NCBI GenBank assembly: GCA_902780505.1
Contig: CACZFN010000022.1
Span: forward strand, 1-64,000
DNA length: 64,000 nt
Source: an uncultured Ruminococcus sp.
GTDB taxonomy: Bacteria; Bacillota; Clostridia; Oscillospirales; Ruminococcaceae
Direction of reading: 5' to 3'
Shown: piece after piece, positions 1 to 9,322 of the stretch
How positions within the stretch are numbered: position 1 is the stretch's first letter
Layout of the letters: each line of letters starts with the position of its first letter
Position numbers and translations under genes: made by a program
Notes under the pieces: model-generated
Databases searched by the model: none
What the model was told of the DNA's origin: nothing
The model's input: the letters and a program-made list of their open reading frames with translations, nothing else

Positions 1-42
1 GCAAAGGACAAGGCAATGCAGGAGAAGATAAAAGAGCTTTGA
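1..42 (+). CDS. C-terminal end of an upstream gene, probably purE (partial)
   Basis: The window opens inside a reading frame that ends with TGA at 40-42 and encodes a lysine/glutamate-rich tail ending KIKEL. Its stop overlaps the TTG start of the next gene by two bases, so the two are translationally coupled. It lies directly upstream of a HAD gene and purC in an otherwise complete purine operon that lacks purE, and N5-CAIR mutase (PurE) commonly precedes purC. The name is therefore inferred from context; 13 residues cannot prove it. Confidence 0.45.
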   Translation, partial: AKDKAMQEKIKEL

Positions 43-689
43 GTTACAAATATGCACTTTTTGACCTTGACGGGACGCTTACAGATTCCGCCCCCGGGAT
101 ACATAACTGCATAAAATACGCCCTTGAAAAAATGGGGCGGGAAGTACCGGGAAAAGATATTCTTGACAGGTTTCTCGGGCCGCCGCTTGTAGAAGGGTTT
201 GCAGGAAACTGCAATATGTCCCCTGCCGAGGCGGAGGAAGCAACAAGGCTTTTCAGGGAAAGGTATACGGTCACGGGGTTATATGAAAACAAGCCTTATG
301 ACGGCGTGAGGGAAATGCTTCAGGAGCTTAAAGATGCAGACGTTTTCCTTGCAACTGCGACAAGCAAGCCGGAGGATTATGCGGTAAGGATACTGAAAAG
401 ATTCAAACTGTATGAATACTTCGGTTTTATCGGGGCGGCTACTTTTGATAAGTCAAGGCATGACAAGATATCTGTTCTGAGATACACAATTGAAAAGACG
501 GGCATTACCGACCTTGAAAGTGTTATAATGGTCGGTGACAGGGCAAATGATATCGAGGGCGCACACGCTCTCGGCATAAAATGCATAGCTGTACTGTACG
601 GCTATGGCAGCAGTGAGGAATTCAAACTTCATAAGGCGGATATGACTGCACATACACCGGCAGAAGCCGCCCTGCTGATACTGGATTAA
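39..689 (+). CDS. HAD-superfamily phosphatase, phosphoglycolate phosphatase-like
   Basis: A 216-residue cytosolic HAD hydrolase. Motif [10 protein letters not shown] (nucleophile Asp9, acid/base Asp11) is at the N-terminus, followed by a helical cap (about 15-85), a motif II region around ATATSKPE (about 107-114) and the Mg-binding motif [10 protein letters not shown] (about 168-177). Size and cap type match the Gph/PpaX group, which hydrolyse phosphoglycolate or pyrophosphate; the substrate cannot be read from sequence. The TTG start at 39 is supported by the GGAGAAG ribosome site at 21-27 and by overlap with the preceding stop. It is cotranscribed with the pur genes, so a role in nucleotide or phosphoribosyl by-product clean-up is possible but inferred. 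Confidence 0.85.
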   Translation: MSYKYALFDLDGTLTDSAPGIHNCIKYALEKMGREVPGKDILDRFLGPPLVEGFAGNCNMSPAEAEEATRLFRERYTVTGLYENKPYDGVREMLQELKDADVFLATATSKPEDYAVRILKRFKLYEYFGFIGAATFDKSRHDKISVLRYTIEKTGITDLESVIMVGDRANDIEGAHALGIKCIAVLYGYGSSEEFKLHKADMTAHTPAEAALLILD

Positions 690-721
690 GGCAAATCAAT
701 TTTGATATGGAGGAATTTACA

Positions 722-1441
722 ATGGCAAATTACGAAAAGAAGGAACAGCTCTATGAGGGCAAGGCAAAAAAGGTATTCGCAACAAATGATCCTGATGTCG
801 TTATCGTTGATTACAAGGACGATGCAACAGCTTTCAACGGTGAAAAGAAGGGCACGATCTCAGGCAAGGGCGTTATCAACAACAGGATGACAAACTATAT
901 GTTCAAGCTGCTTGAAAAGGAGGGAGTTCCCACACATCTTATCGAGGAAATATCCGACAGGGAAACTGTTGTGAAGAAAGTCGAGATAGTTCCGCTTGAA
1001 GTAATTGTAAGAAACGTTGCGGCAGGAAGCTTTTCAAAGAAGCTCGGTATCGAGGAAGGCACACCTTTAAAACAGCCTACACTTGAATTTTCATATAAGT
1101 GCGACGAGCTTGGCGATCCTTTCATCAATTCCTACTATGCTTTGGGACTTGGCCTTGCAACACAGGAAGAACTTGATGCTATTGCTAAATATGCATTTAA
1201 GGTAAATGACTTTATGGTAAAGTTTTTCAAGGAGAAAAACGTTGACCTTATCGACTTCAAGATAGAGTTCGGCAGATACAAAGGACAGATAATCCTTGCT
1301 GACGAGATATCGCCCGACACCTGCCGTTTCTGGGACAGCACAACTCACGAAAAGCTTGACAAAGACCGTTTCCGCAGAGATATGGGCGGCGTAGAGGAAG
1401 CTTATCAGGAAATGATGAAGCGCCTCGGCATTGACAAGTAA
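722..1441 (+). CDS. purC: Phosphoribosylaminoimidazole-succinocarboxamide synthase
   Basis: SAICAR synthase (239 residues) joins CAIR and aspartate with ATP in de novo purine synthesis. The N-terminal [10 protein letters not shown] and the later [20 protein letters not shown] and [10 protein letters not shown] blocks are standard for the short bacterial enzyme (about 235-240 residues), and [12 protein letters not shown] is the conserved C-terminal ATP/metal region. An in-frame ATG at 707 is rejected as the start because it overlaps the ribosome site GGAGG (709-713); ATG 722 sits 8 nt after that site. The gene follows the HAD gene by 32 nt and precedes purF. Confidence 0.96.
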   Translation: MANYEKKEQLYEGKAKKVFATNDPDVVIVDYKDDATAFNGEKKGTISGKGVINNRMTNYMFKLLEKEGVPTHLIEEISDRETVVKKVEIVPLEVIVRNVAAGSFSKKLGIEEGTPLKQPTLEFSYKCDELGDPFINSYYALGLGLATQEELDAIAKYAFKVNDFMVKFFKEKNVDLIDFKIEFGRYKGQIILADEISPDTCRFWDSTTHEKLDKDRFRRDMGGVEEAYQEMMKRLGIDK

Positions 1442-1506
1442 TACATAAATAAACAATACAATAAAACAGTGACTATTTTCTGCGTTACCCTTTGGGAGGA
1501 TAAAAA

Positions 1507-2925
1507 ATGTTTGAGAGCATACACGAAGAATGTGGGGTTTTTGGTGTATTTTCGAGGGAACGTGATGATGTTGCGGCGTATGTTTATCAGGCGCTTTACG
1601 CACTTCAGCACAGAGGGCAGGAAAGCTGTGGTATAGTCGTCAATGATGACGGGCTTTTTACATACCACAAGGCACTGGGATTGGTAGGACAGGTATTTGA
1701 CCGCGAGTGTCTTGAAAGACTCGGTAAAGGCAGGATATCTGTCGGGCACGTAAGATATTCGACTACAGGCGGCAACAGTGCGGCAAACGCTCAGCCGCTT
1801 GTGGTAAGGCATATAAAGGGACCTATGTCAATAGCCCACAACGGCAACCTTACAAATGCAAGGGAACTGAGGGAACAGTTTGAAATGAAGGGAATGATCT
1901 TCCATTCAACAAACGACACTGAAGTTATCTCCTACACTATAACCGAAGAAAGACTGAAAGAGCCTTCCATAGAACAGGCCGTGAACAAAGCAATGTACAG
2001 GATAAAGGGTGCATATTCGCTGCTTGTCATGTCGCCGACAAAGCTTATAGCGGCAAGGGATCCGAACGGCTTCAGGCCGCTGTGCTTAGGCAGGCTCGGC
2101 GGCGGTTATGTGGTTTCAAGCGAAAGCTGTGCGTTTGACAGCTTGGGCGCTGAATTTATAAGGGACATAAAAGCGGGCGAGATAGTTATCATAGATGACA
2201 GCGGCATAAGAAGCATTGAGGACCACTGCGGCGGCAGTGAAAGCTTATGTGTGTTTGAATACATATACTTTGCAAGGCCGGATTCGGTGATAGACGGCGC
2301 AGGGGTGCACAGTGCGAGGATAAATGCGGGCAGGGCACTTTACAAAGAACACCCTGTAAGTGCTGATATAGTTATAGGCGTACCCGATTCGGGGCTTGAT
2401 GCGGCTCTCGGCTTTTCACAGGAAAGCGGGATACCATACGGGATAGGTTTTATTAAAAACCGGTATATAGGAAGGACGTTTATTCAGCCTTCACAGGCGC
2501 AGAGGACAAATTCGGTAAAGCTGAAGCTCAATGCCGTGTCCGAGACTGTAAAAGGCAAAAGAGTCGTTATGATAGACGACAGCATTGTCAGGGGAACTAC
2601 CTGTGCAAGGATAGTGAAGCTTCTCAGAGATGCAGGGGCAAAGGAAGTACACGTGCGTATTTCTTGCCCGCCGTTTGTATCACCTTGCTATTTCGGGACG
2701 GATATTGACAGCAAAGATAACCTTATCGCGTGCAGGATGGATAACGAGGGTATAAGGAGATTCATAGGCGCTGACAGCTTAGGATACCTGAGCATTGAGG
2801 GTGTAAGAAACATAGCGGGAAGCGGCAGAGGACTGTGCACAGCCTGCTTTGATGAAAATTACCCGATAGATGTACCCAAAGATATGCCAAAGGATAAATT
2901 TGAATACAAAATACAAAAAAGATGA
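1507..2925 (+). CDS. purF: Amidophosphoribosyltransferase
   Basis: Glutamine PRPP amidotransferase catalyses the committed step of purine synthesis. The 472-residue protein starts with an eight-residue propeptide; cleavage before Cys9 (HEEC-GVFG) would expose the Ntn-hydrolase nucleophile, as in Bacillus-type PurF. The glutaminase domain covers about 9-235 (GHVRYSTTGG, AHNGNLTN, ARDPNGFRPL). The PRPP domain includes VVMIDDSIVRGTT near residue 350. The C-terminal GLCTACF and upstream cysteines match the oxygen-sensitive [4Fe-4S]-containing class, fitting an anaerobe. A GGGAGGA site lies 6 nt before the ATG. Confidence 0.97.
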   Translation: MFESIHEECGVFGVFSRERDDVAAYVYQALYALQHRGQESCGIVVNDDGLFTYHKALGLVGQVFDRECLERLGKGRISVGHVRYSTTGGNSAANAQPLVVRHIKGPMSIAHNGNLTNARELREQFEMKGMIFHSTNDTEVISYTITEERLKEPSIEQAVNKAMYRIKGAYSLLVMSPTKLIAARDPNGFRPLCLGRLGGGYVVSSESCAFDSLGAEFIRDIKAGEIVIIDDSGIRSIEDHCGGSESLCVFEYIYFARPDSVIDGAGVHSARINAGRALYKEHPVSADIVIGVPDSGLDAALGFSQESGIPYGIGFIKNRYIGRTFIQPSQAQRTNSVKLKLNAVSETVKGKRVVMIDDSIVRGTTCARIVKLLRDAGAKEVHVRISCPPFVSPCYFGTDIDSKDNLIACRMDNEGIRRFIGADSLGYLSIEGVRNIAGSGRGLCTACFDENYPIDVPKDMPKDKFEYKIQKR

Positions 2926-2952
2926 TATTTATCATTCAAGAGAGGTAGATTT

Positions 2953-3990
2953 ATGAACAACAGTTTTTCAAACAGCTACAAGGAAGCAGGCGTTGACGTT
3001 ACAGCAGGCTACAAGGCTGTAGAACTTATGAAGCAGTATGTCGCAAGAACTATGACAAGCGGGGTGCTCAGTGGTATCGGCGGCTTCGGCGGGCTTTTTG
3101 AACTTGACGTGACGGGGATAGAAAAGCCTGTACTCGTATCGGGTACTGACGGCGTGGGCACTAAGATAAAGATAGCTTTCCTGCTTGACCGGCATGACAC
3201 GGTAGGTATCGACTGCGTGGCAATGTGTGTAAACGACATAATCTGCTGCGGCGCCAAACCGCAGTTCTTCCTTGACTACATAGCCTGCGGAAAGAACATT
3301 CCCGAAAAGATAGCGAGCATCGTATCAGGCGTGGCTGAGGGCTGCGTTCAGGCGGGGTGCGCGCTTATAGGCGGAGAAACCGCAGAACACCCCGGACTTA
3401 TGCCCGAGGAGGAATATGATCTTGCAGGATTCTCGGTAGGCGTTGTTGACAAGAAGAACATCATCGATCCCTCAAAACAGAAAGCGGGAGATGTGATGAT
3501 AGCTATCAAGTCAAGCGGCGTACATTCAAACGGTTTTTCGCTTGTAAGAAAGGTGTTCACAGTAAACGAGCAGAACCTTGCAAGGCATTACAGTGAACTT
3601 GGCAAAACGCTCGGCGAAACACTTCTCACACCTACAAGAATATATGTAAAGGCTATAATGGAGCTTATAAGCCGTGTTAATGTAAAGAGTATTTCACACA
3701 TTACAGGCGGCGGGTTCTATGAAAACATTCCACGTTCGCTTCCTAAGGGGCTTTCGGCAAAGATCGAGAGAAGTGCTGTACAGGTACTTCCGATATTTGA
3801 CGTTATCGCAAAAACAGGCAATATCCCCGAAAGGGATATGTTCAACACCTTCAACATGGGCGTGGGCATGACTGTCGTAGTTGACAAAAACGACGTTGAC
3901 AAGGCGCTTGAAGCAATAAAAACAGCCGGCGAAGAAGCTTATGTTTTAGGCGAACTTGTTGAAAGCGATATGGGCGTTATAATCTGCTGA
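2953..3990 (+). CDS. purM: Phosphoribosylformylglycinamidine cyclo-ligase
   Basis: AIR synthetase (345 residues, the usual length) closes FGAM to AIR with ATP. Conserved blocks are the N-terminal SYKEAGVD, the [12 protein letters not shown] nucleotide/metal loop (about 63-75), [23 protein letters not shown] and the C-terminal [13 protein letters not shown]. The ATG at 2953 follows an AGAGGT site in the 27-nt gap after purF. No purL or purQ/purS is found in the window, so FGAM synthase must be encoded elsewhere. Confidence 0.96.
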   Translation: MNNSFSNSYKEAGVDVTAGYKAVELMKQYVARTMTSGVLSGIGGFGGLFELDVTGIEKPVLVSGTDGVGTKIKIAFLLDRHDTVGIDCVAMCVNDIICCGAKPQFFLDYIACGKNIPEKIASIVSGVAEGCVQAGCALIGGETAEHPGLMPEEEYDLAGFSVGVVDKKNIIDPSKQKAGDVMIAIKSSGVHSNGFSLVRKVFTVNEQNLARHYSELGKTLGETLLTPTRIYVKAIMELISRVNVKSISHITGGGFYENIPRSLPKGLSAKIERSAVQVLPIFDVIAKTGNIPERDMFNTFNMGVGMTVVVDKNDVDKALEAIKTAGEEAYVLGELVESDMGVIIC

Positions 3991-4005
3991 CAAATCTATC
4001 AACGA

Positions 4006-4028
4006 CACTGCACAAAAACTGTGCAGTG
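4006..4028 (+). other. Intercistronic hairpin between purM and purN
   Basis: CACTGCAC (4006-4013) and GTGCAGTG (4021-4028) form a perfect 8-bp stem with a 7-nt loop. No uridine run follows, so it is not a canonical terminator; an mRNA-processing or stability hairpin inside the pur transcript is the simpler reading. Confidence 0.5.
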
Positions 4029-4056
4029 CCGCTTGGCGTTTTAAGAGGTAAAAATA

Positions 4057-4695
4057 ATGGACAGAAACACAAAAAATATCGTTGTTCTCGTATCTGGCGG
4101 CGGCACAAATTTACAGGCACTTATAGATTCGCAGAACAGGGGCGAAATAAAGGGCGGCAGGATAAGCTGCGTAATTTCGTCAAAAAGTGATGCCTATGCG
4201 CTTGAAAGAGCAAAAGCCGCAGGCATAAAGACAAGGGTGCTTGCAAGAAAAGAATATGAAAGCATTGAAGAATACTCGCTTGCAATGAAAAACGCACTTA
4301 TCGAAGAACAGGCTGACCTTGTTGTATATGCGGGCTTTATGACGATACTTGATGAGCAGGTATGCAGGGCATTCCCGTTTAAAATGATGAATGTTCACCC
4401 TGCACTTATACCGAGCTTCTGCGGTAAGGGCTTTTACGGGCTTCACGTCCACGAGGCTGTGCTTGAACGCGGGGTAAAAGTTTCGGGCGCAACGGTCCAT
4501 TTTGTGACGGAGGTCTGTGACGGCGGCCCGATAATCCTTCAGGGAACTGTAGACGTTAAAAACGATGACACCCCCGAAACACTCCAGCGAAGGATAATGG
4601 AAAACGTTGAATGGAAGCTGCTGCCTAAGGCGGTGTCATTATTCTGCGAGGGCAGGATAACGGTAAAGGACGGCAGGGCTTACGTTGACTTATAA
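4057..4695 (+). CDS. purN: Phosphoribosylglycinamide formyltransferase
   Basis: GAR transformylase using 10-formyltetrahydrofolate (212 residues). The N-terminal VLVSGGGTNLQALID binds the phosphoribosyl substrate. MMNVHPALIPSFCGKGFYG carries the catalytic Asn and His, and HFVTEVCDGGPIILQ carries the catalytic Asp. AAGAGGT precedes the ATG. Position between purM and a GNAT gene keeps it in the same operon. Confidence 0.95.
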   Translation: MDRNTKNIVVLVSGGGTNLQALIDSQNRGEIKGGRISCVISSKSDAYALERAKAAGIKTRVLARKEYESIEEYSLAMKNALIEEQADLVVYAGFMTILDEQVCRAFPFKMMNVHPALIPSFCGKGFYGLHVHEAVLERGVKVSGATVHFVTEVCDGGPIILQGTVDVKNDDTPETLQRRIMENVEWKLLPKAVSLFCEGRITVKDGRAYVDL

Positions 4696-4707
4696 GAGGT
4701 GGTTCAG

Positions 4708-5229
4708 ATGGTAAGGTTAAGGCCGTTCAAGCCGCAGGATGCACAAGAGGTAGCCCGTTGGATCGGCGGAGATGAACGGGCGTTTATGATGTTCACGGCG
4801 GGCAGGTACAAATTCCCGCTCAAAGCAGACGAAATAATATCAAAGCATTACGGCTTTGAGAAGGACAATGACGCTTTTATGGTAAGCGCCCTTGATAAAG
4901 ACGGGCGGCTTTCCGGGCATTTTATCGTAAGAAAGCTGGATTACCTAAGAAACAGCGCACACCTCGGATTTATTATCATAGCACCTGAAAAGCGCGGTAT
5001 AGGTTTCGGAAGTGAAATGGTTAAGGCTGCGGCTGAGTTTTTGCATGACAGTATGGGAATAGACAGGATAACCCTCGGCGTTTTTGAGTGCAACGAGGCA
5101 GCTTTTAAGTGCTATAAAAACTGCGGATTTGAAGTAAAAAACTACATAAAGGACTGCTTTGACTACAAAGAGGAAAAGTGGGGGCTTTATGAAATGGAAC
5201 TAAGTTTTATTAAGGAGGATGACCAATGA
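4708..5229 (+). CDS. GNAT-family N-acetyltransferase
   Basis: A 173-residue GNAT protein with the acetyl-CoA loop region IIAPEKRGIGFGSEMVK (about 91-107) and the downstream block VFECNEAAFKCYKNCGFEV typical of RimJ/RimL-like acetyltransferases. The acceptor is unknown. A GTG at 4699 is in frame but lies inside the ribosome site AAGAGGTGG (4695-4702), so ATG 4708 is preferred. Its TGA overlaps the ATG of the next gene by 4 nt, showing tight coupling with the IMP cyclohydrolase gene. Confidence 0.85.
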   Translation: MVRLRPFKPQDAQEVARWIGGDERAFMMFTAGRYKFPLKADEIISKHYGFEKDNDAFMVSALDKDGRLSGHFIVRKLDYLRNSAHLGFIIIAPEKRGIGFGSEMVKAAAEFLHDSMGIDRITLGVFECNEAAFKCYKNCGFEVKNYIKDCFDYKEEKWGLYEMELSFIKEDDQ

Positions 5230-5945
5230 AAACACTTGATATCTATCAACAGCTTAAAGCAAACGCATACCCGGGCAGAGGTATTATAATAGGCAAGTCG
5301 GCTGACGGGAAATATGCTGTTACTGCCTACTTTATAATGGGCAGGAGTGTCAATTCAAGGAACAGGGTATTCACACAGACGGAGGACGGTATAAAGACCG
5401 AAGCTGCTGATCCGAGCAAGCTTTCTGATCCGCACCTTATCATATATTCGCCTGTAAGGGTGCTTGGCAACAAGACTATCGTTACAAACGGCGACCAGAC
5501 TGACACGATATACGAACTTATGGACAAACAGCAGACATTTGAACAGTCACTTCGCACAAGAGTCTACGAGGACGATGCTCCTAACTACACTCCGAGGATA
5601 TCGGGTATAATGCACGTTGAAAATGGGAAGTACAACTACGCTATGAACATTATAAAATCCGCAGACGGCAACCCCGATTGCGTTGAAAGGTTCACTTATG
5701 CGTATTCAGAGCCGATAAACGGTATAGGACACTTCATACACACATATATGGGTGACGGTTCTCCCCTGCCGAGCTTTGAGGGCGAGCCTGAAAAGATCGC
5801 TGTCCCGAACGACATTGACGAGTTTACGGATAAGCTCTGGGAAGCACTCAACGAGGACAACAAGGTATCACTGTTTGTAAGATTTATCGAAATTCAAACA
5901 GGTAAGGCTGTTACTAAAATAGTAAACAAGTTTGAGAAAATATAA
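5226..5945 (+). CDS. IMP cyclohydrolase, PurO-like (archaeal-type family)
   Basis: A 239-residue protein resembling the stand-alone IMP cyclohydrolase family first known from archaea (PurO, Pfam IMP_cyclohyd). Visible family-like segments are YPGRGIIIG near 15-23, AYFIMGRSVNSRNRVF near 34-49, the DPHLIIYSPVR block and NYTPRISGIM. It would convert FAICAR to IMP, the reaction usually done by the N-terminal domain of bifunctional PurH. The next gene is an AICAR transformylase lacking that domain, which strongly supports the call. The start is fixed by AAGGAGG and the ATGA overlap with the GNAT gene. Confidence 0.85.
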   Translation: MKTLDIYQQLKANAYPGRGIIIGKSADGKYAVTAYFIMGRSVNSRNRVFTQTEDGIKTEAADPSKLSDPHLIIYSPVRVLGNKTIVTNGDQTDTIYELMDKQQTFEQSLRTRVYEDDAPNYTPRISGIMHVENGKYNYAMNIIKSADGNPDCVERFTYAYSEPINGIGHFIHTYMGDGSPLPSFEGEPEKIAVPNDIDEFTDKLWEALNEDNKVSLFVRFIEIQTGKAVTKIVNKFEKI

Positions 5946-5963
5946 AAACAGGAGGTAAATACA

Positions 5964-7145
5964 ATGGCAAACGAAATGCTGCTCAAATATGGCTGCAACC
6001 CAAATCAGAAGCCGTCAAGGGTATTTATGGACGACGGCAGGGACTTACCTATAGAAGTTTTAAACGGTAAGCCGGGGTATATCAATCTGCTTGATGCATT
6101 CAACGGCTGGCAGCTGGTAAAAGAGCTTAAAAAGGCAACGGGAATGTGTGCGGCGACTTCATTCAAGCACGTATCACCTGCGGGTGCTGCTGTAGGCAGA
6201 CCGCTTACCGAAACAGAAGCAAAGATATACTTTGTTGATGACTTAGGCGAACTTTCACCTTTAGCGTGTGCCTATGCAAGGGCAAGGGGCGCTGACAGAA
6301 TGTCAAGCTACGGCGATTTTATCGCACTTTCTGATGTATGTGATGTTCCTACGGCTAAAATGATACAGAGAGAAGTATCTGACGGCATTATCGCACCGGG
6401 GTACACTGATGAAGCGCTTGAGATACTCAGATCAAAGAGAAAGGGCACTTACAACATTATAAAGATCGACGAGGATTATGTCCCCGCACCTATCGAAACA
6501 AAACAGGTGTTCGGTGTTACATTTGAGCAGGGCAGGAACGAGTTTAAAATAGACAACGAACTGCTTACAAACATTGTTACAAAAAATAAGGATATACCTG
6601 ATGACAAGAAAGAAGACCTTGTTATTTCACTTATCACGCTTAAATACACACAGTCTAACAGTGTTTGCTATGTTAAAAACGGGCAGGCTATCGGTATCGG
6701 TGCGGGACAACAGTCAAGAGTTCACTGCACAAGGCTTGCAGGCAGCAAGGCTGACAACTGGTGGCTAAGGCAGCACCCGAAGGTAATGGGTTTACAGTTT
6801 GTTGACAACATAAGAAGACCTGACAGGGACAACACGATCGACGTTTACATTTCTGACGAGTATGAAGACGTTTTACGTGACGGCGAATGGCAGAGGCTTT
6901 TCAAAGTTAAGCCCGAGGTACTTACCAAAGAAGAAAAGCAGGAATGGCTTGCAAAGAACACTGATGTGGCGCTCGGTTCCGATGCGTTCTTCCCGTTCGG
7001 CGACAATATCGAAAGGGCAAAGAAATCGGGCGTTAAGTACGTTGCAGAGCCGGGCGGTTCAATAAGGGACGACAACGTAATAGAAACCTGTGACAAATAC
7101 GGAATGGCAATGGCATTTACAGGTATGCGCCTGTTCCACCATTGA
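5964..7145 (+). CDS. AICAR transformylase (PurH C-terminal domain only)
   Basis: A 393-residue phosphoribosylaminoimidazolecarboxamide formyltransferase without the MGS-like IMP cyclohydrolase domain of ordinary PurH (about 510 residues). It starts directly at the transformylase domain: LKYGCNPNQKPSR, then FKHVSPAGAAVG containing the conserved catalytic Lys-His pair (about 68-69), then YTQSNSVCYVKNGQAIGIGAGQQSRVHC and the C-terminal EPGGSIRDDNVIE and MAFTGMRLFHH. It lies 18 nt after the cyclohydrolase gene with AGGAGGT as ribosome site. Together the two genes replace purH. Confidence 0.93.
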   Translation: MANEMLLKYGCNPNQKPSRVFMDDGRDLPIEVLNGKPGYINLLDAFNGWQLVKELKKATGMCAATSFKHVSPAGAAVGRPLTETEAKIYFVDDLGELSPLACAYARARGADRMSSYGDFIALSDVCDVPTAKMIQREVSDGIIAPGYTDEALEILRSKRKGTYNIIKIDEDYVPAPIETKQVFGVTFEQGRNEFKIDNELLTNIVTKNKDIPDDKKEDLVISLITLKYTQSNSVCYVKNGQAIGIGAGQQSRVHCTRLAGSKADNWWLRQHPKVMGLQFVDNIRRPDRDNTIDVYISDEYEDVLRDGEWQRLFKVKPEVLTKEEKQEWLAKNTDVALGSDAFFPFGDNIERAKKSGVKYVAEPGGSIRDDNVIETCDKYGMAMAFTGMRLFHH

Positions 7146-7182
7146 TATAAAAAACAAAAAGAAAAATTAGGAGGAAGAAAAA

Positions 7183-7899
7183 ATGAAAAAACTACTCGCT
7201 TCACTTATGGCAATGACAATGATGTTTACAATGGCTGCTTGTGCATCAGATGATGATGATGACGATAAGTCATCAAAGAAATCAAAGGATTCATCTTCGG
7301 TTTCTACTAAGGAAGATAAGGACGAGGACAGCTCTGCTTCTGACGAAAGCAGCGAAGCTAAGGGCGACGACACCTCCTCACAGGCTGACGAAAGCAAAGC
7401 TGACGAGAGCAAATCCGAGGAAAGTTCTGCTGCACCCGAGGAGTCTTCATCAACTGCTGAAAAAACAAAGCATTCATACACTATCGATATTGATTCAAGC
7501 AAATGGTCTGATATAACATCGACCGTTTCTGGCGTTGACTGTGCATATTCGTATGTGGGTGACACATCAAATGTGCTTTATGCTACAGCCAATATGAACA
7601 TTATTCAGAAAAGCGGCATGATGGGGAAGAAGGTCGAAGACATGGCCGGCGTTTTAGAGCAGCAGTACACAAATATGGGCTTTAAAGTAACAGATGAAAG
7701 CCAGATAGATTTCAACGGCTATGATGCATACAAGGTAAGCCTTGAAGCGACACAGGACGGTTTTTCAATGAAAATGTTCCAGGTAGTAATGATAAAGGAC
7801 GATGATATCTTCATTGTAAGCTACGGCTGTGAATCAAGTGTTTATGCTGACCTTGAAAATGTATTCAACGAGGCTATTTCAACATTCAAGATAGTATAA
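7183..7899 (+). CDS. Asp/Ser/Glu-rich lipoprotein of unknown function
   Basis: A 238-residue secreted lipoprotein. The signal peptide has a lysine pair, a hydrophobic core and a lipobox ending MAAC with Cys20 as lipidation site. Residues about 21-95 are a very acidic, serine-rich linker including six consecutive Asp. A compact C-terminal domain (about 96-238) contains GYDAYKVSLEATQDGFSM and ends ANVFNEAISTFKIV-like, reminiscent of PsbP/DUF1795-type surface domains, but I do not recognise a family with certainty. It sits between AICAR transformylase and purD with its own TAGGAGG site and short gaps, so it is cotranscribed with purine genes. No function is proposed. Confidence 0.85.
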   Translation: MKKLLASLMAMTMMFTMAACASDDDDDDKSSKKSKDSSSVSTKEDKDEDSSASDESSEAKGDDTSSQADESKADESKSEESSAAPEESSSTAEKTKHSYTIDIDSSKWSDITSTVSGVDCAYSYVGDTSNVLYATANMNIIQKSGMMGKKVEDMAGVLEQQYTNMGFKVTDESQIDFNGYDAYKVSLEATQDGFSMKMFQVVMIKDDDIFIVSYGCESSVYADLENVFNEAISTFKIV

Positions 7900-7920
7900 C
7901 TTACCGAAAAGAGGAAACAT

Positions 7921-9276
7921 ATGAATATACTTGTAGTTGGCTCAGGCGGGAGAGAACACGCGATAATCATGAAGCTCGCCGAGTCTGAAAAGGTAGATAA
8001 GCTTTACTGCACACCGGGCAACGGCGGTATAAGCAGATATGCCGAGTGTTTTGATGTAGGCGCCACAGACATTGAAGGCGTTGTGGCACTTGCGAAAAAG
8101 CTTGCGCCTGATATGGTAGTAGTCGCACCTGACGATCCGCTCGTGCTTGGCATGGTAGATGCGCTTCAGGCGGAAGGCTTCAGGACATTCGGGCCTAAGA
8201 AGAATGCGGCGATAATTGAAGGTTCAAAGGTGTTTTCAAAAGAGCTTATGAAAAAATACGGCATACCCACTGCGGGATATGAGGTTTTTTCTGACAGTGA
8301 AAGCGCTGTAAAGTACATTAAAGAGCAAAACACCTACCCTACCGTTATAAAGGCTGACGGTCTGGCGCTTGGAAAGGGCGTTATTCTTGCACAGAACGAG
8401 GAGGAGGCTGTCAGTGCTGTAAAGAGCATGATAGACGACAGGCAGTTCGGCGAGAGCAGTTCAACTGTAGTCATTGAAGAATACCTGACAGGGCCTGAGG
8501 TTTCCGTGCTTTCATTTACTGACGGAAAGACTGTTGTGCCTATGATATCATCAATGGACCACAAGAGGGCTTATGACAATGACGAGGGACTCAACACCGG
8601 CGGCATGGGTACGGTAGCACCAAACCCCTACTACACAGAAGCTGTGGCAAAGGAATGCATGGAAAAGATATTCCTGCCGACAATCAATGCTATGAATGCC
8701 GAGGGCAGGACGTTTGAGGGGTGCTTATACTTCGGCCTGATGATAACACCAAAGGGACCGATGGTAATTGAATACAACTGCCGTTTCGGTGATCCCGAAA
8801 CACAAGTTGTACTGCCTATGCTTGACGGCGACCTTGCAGAGATCTTTGAAGCGATATACGAGCACAGGCTCAGCGAGGTACCGATAAAATGGAAATCAGG
8901 CTACTGCACCTGTGTTGTTATGGCAAGCGGCGGCTACCCTGTAAAATACGAAAAGGGCTTGGAAATAAACGGCCTTGACGAAAAAGGACAGGTCGAAAAC
9001 GCATTTGTTTACCATGCAGGTACAAAATTCAAAGACGGCACCTTTACAACAAACGGCGGCAGAGTCTTAGGTGTCACCTGTAATGCACTTACACTTCAGG
9101 GTGCACTTGACAAGTCATATGATGCTGTAAAAAAGATCACCTGGAAGGACGAGCACCACCGCAAGGACATTGGCGCACGTGCACTCAAAGCCTTAAACAA
9201 TGATCCCCTTGACCTTGAATACAAGCAGGACATGGAGGATTACATTGAAGAAAACGGCGTATATTTAAGACAGTAA
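7921..9276 (+). CDS. purD: Phosphoribosylamine-glycine ligase
   Basis: GAR synthetase (451 residues), an ATP-grasp enzyme joining phosphoribosylamine and glycine. Seen are the N-terminal VVGSGGREHAII, the ATP-grasp Lys region TVIKADGLALGKGVI (about 140-154), STVVIEEYLTGPEVS, LNTGGMGTVAPNP and EYNCRFGDPETQ. It is the last gene of the purine operon and is followed within 8 nt by a strong bidirectional terminator hairpin. Confidence 0.96.
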   Translation: MNILVVGSGGREHAIIMKLAESEKVDKLYCTPGNGGISRYAECFDVGATDIEGVVALAKKLAPDMVVVAPDDPLVLGMVDALQAEGFRTFGPKKNAAIIEGSKVFSKELMKKYGIPTAGYEVFSDSESAVKYIKEQNTYPTVIKADGLALGKGVILAQNEEEAVSAVKSMIDDRQFGESSSTVVIEEYLTGPEVSVLSFTDGKTVVPMISSMDHKRAYDNDEGLNTGGMGTVAPNPYYTEAVAKECMEKIFLPTINAMNAEGRTFEGCLYFGLMITPKGPMVIEYNCRFGDPETQVVLPMLDGDLAEIFEAIYEHRLSEVPIKWKSGYCTCVVMASGGYPVKYEKGLEINGLDEKGQVENAFVYHAGTKFKDGTFTTNGGRVLGVTCNALTLQGALDKSYDAVKKITWKDEHHRKDIGARALKALNNDPLDLEYKQDMEDYIEENGVYLRQ

Positions 9277-9283
9277 ATAATAA

Positions 9284-9322
9284 CACAACCCCTGTGAGGA
9301 TTCAGTCCTCACGGGGGTTGTG
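9284..9322. terminator. Bidirectional terminator between purD and the GNAT gene
   Basis: A 17-bp stem (CACAACCCC... at 9284-9300 with 9306-9322) and a TTCAG loop close the purine operon. The convergent GNAT gene ends inside it: its stop codon is at 9302-9304, in the loop. It probably stops both transcripts, although the flanking T/A runs are short. Confidence 0.75.

Noticed and set aside
707..721. Earlier purC start at ATG 707
   Set aside because: It lies within the ribosome-binding site that serves ATG 722, and the extra residues are not part of PurC proteins.
1091..1812. Long minus-strand frames across purC/purF
   Set aside because: They oppose two well-supported genes and show no conserved motifs.
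7167..7565. 132-codon minus-strand ORF opposite the lipoprotein gene
   Set aside because: It is the antisense of the Asp/Ser-rich linker; the plus-strand gene has a signal peptide and ribosome site.
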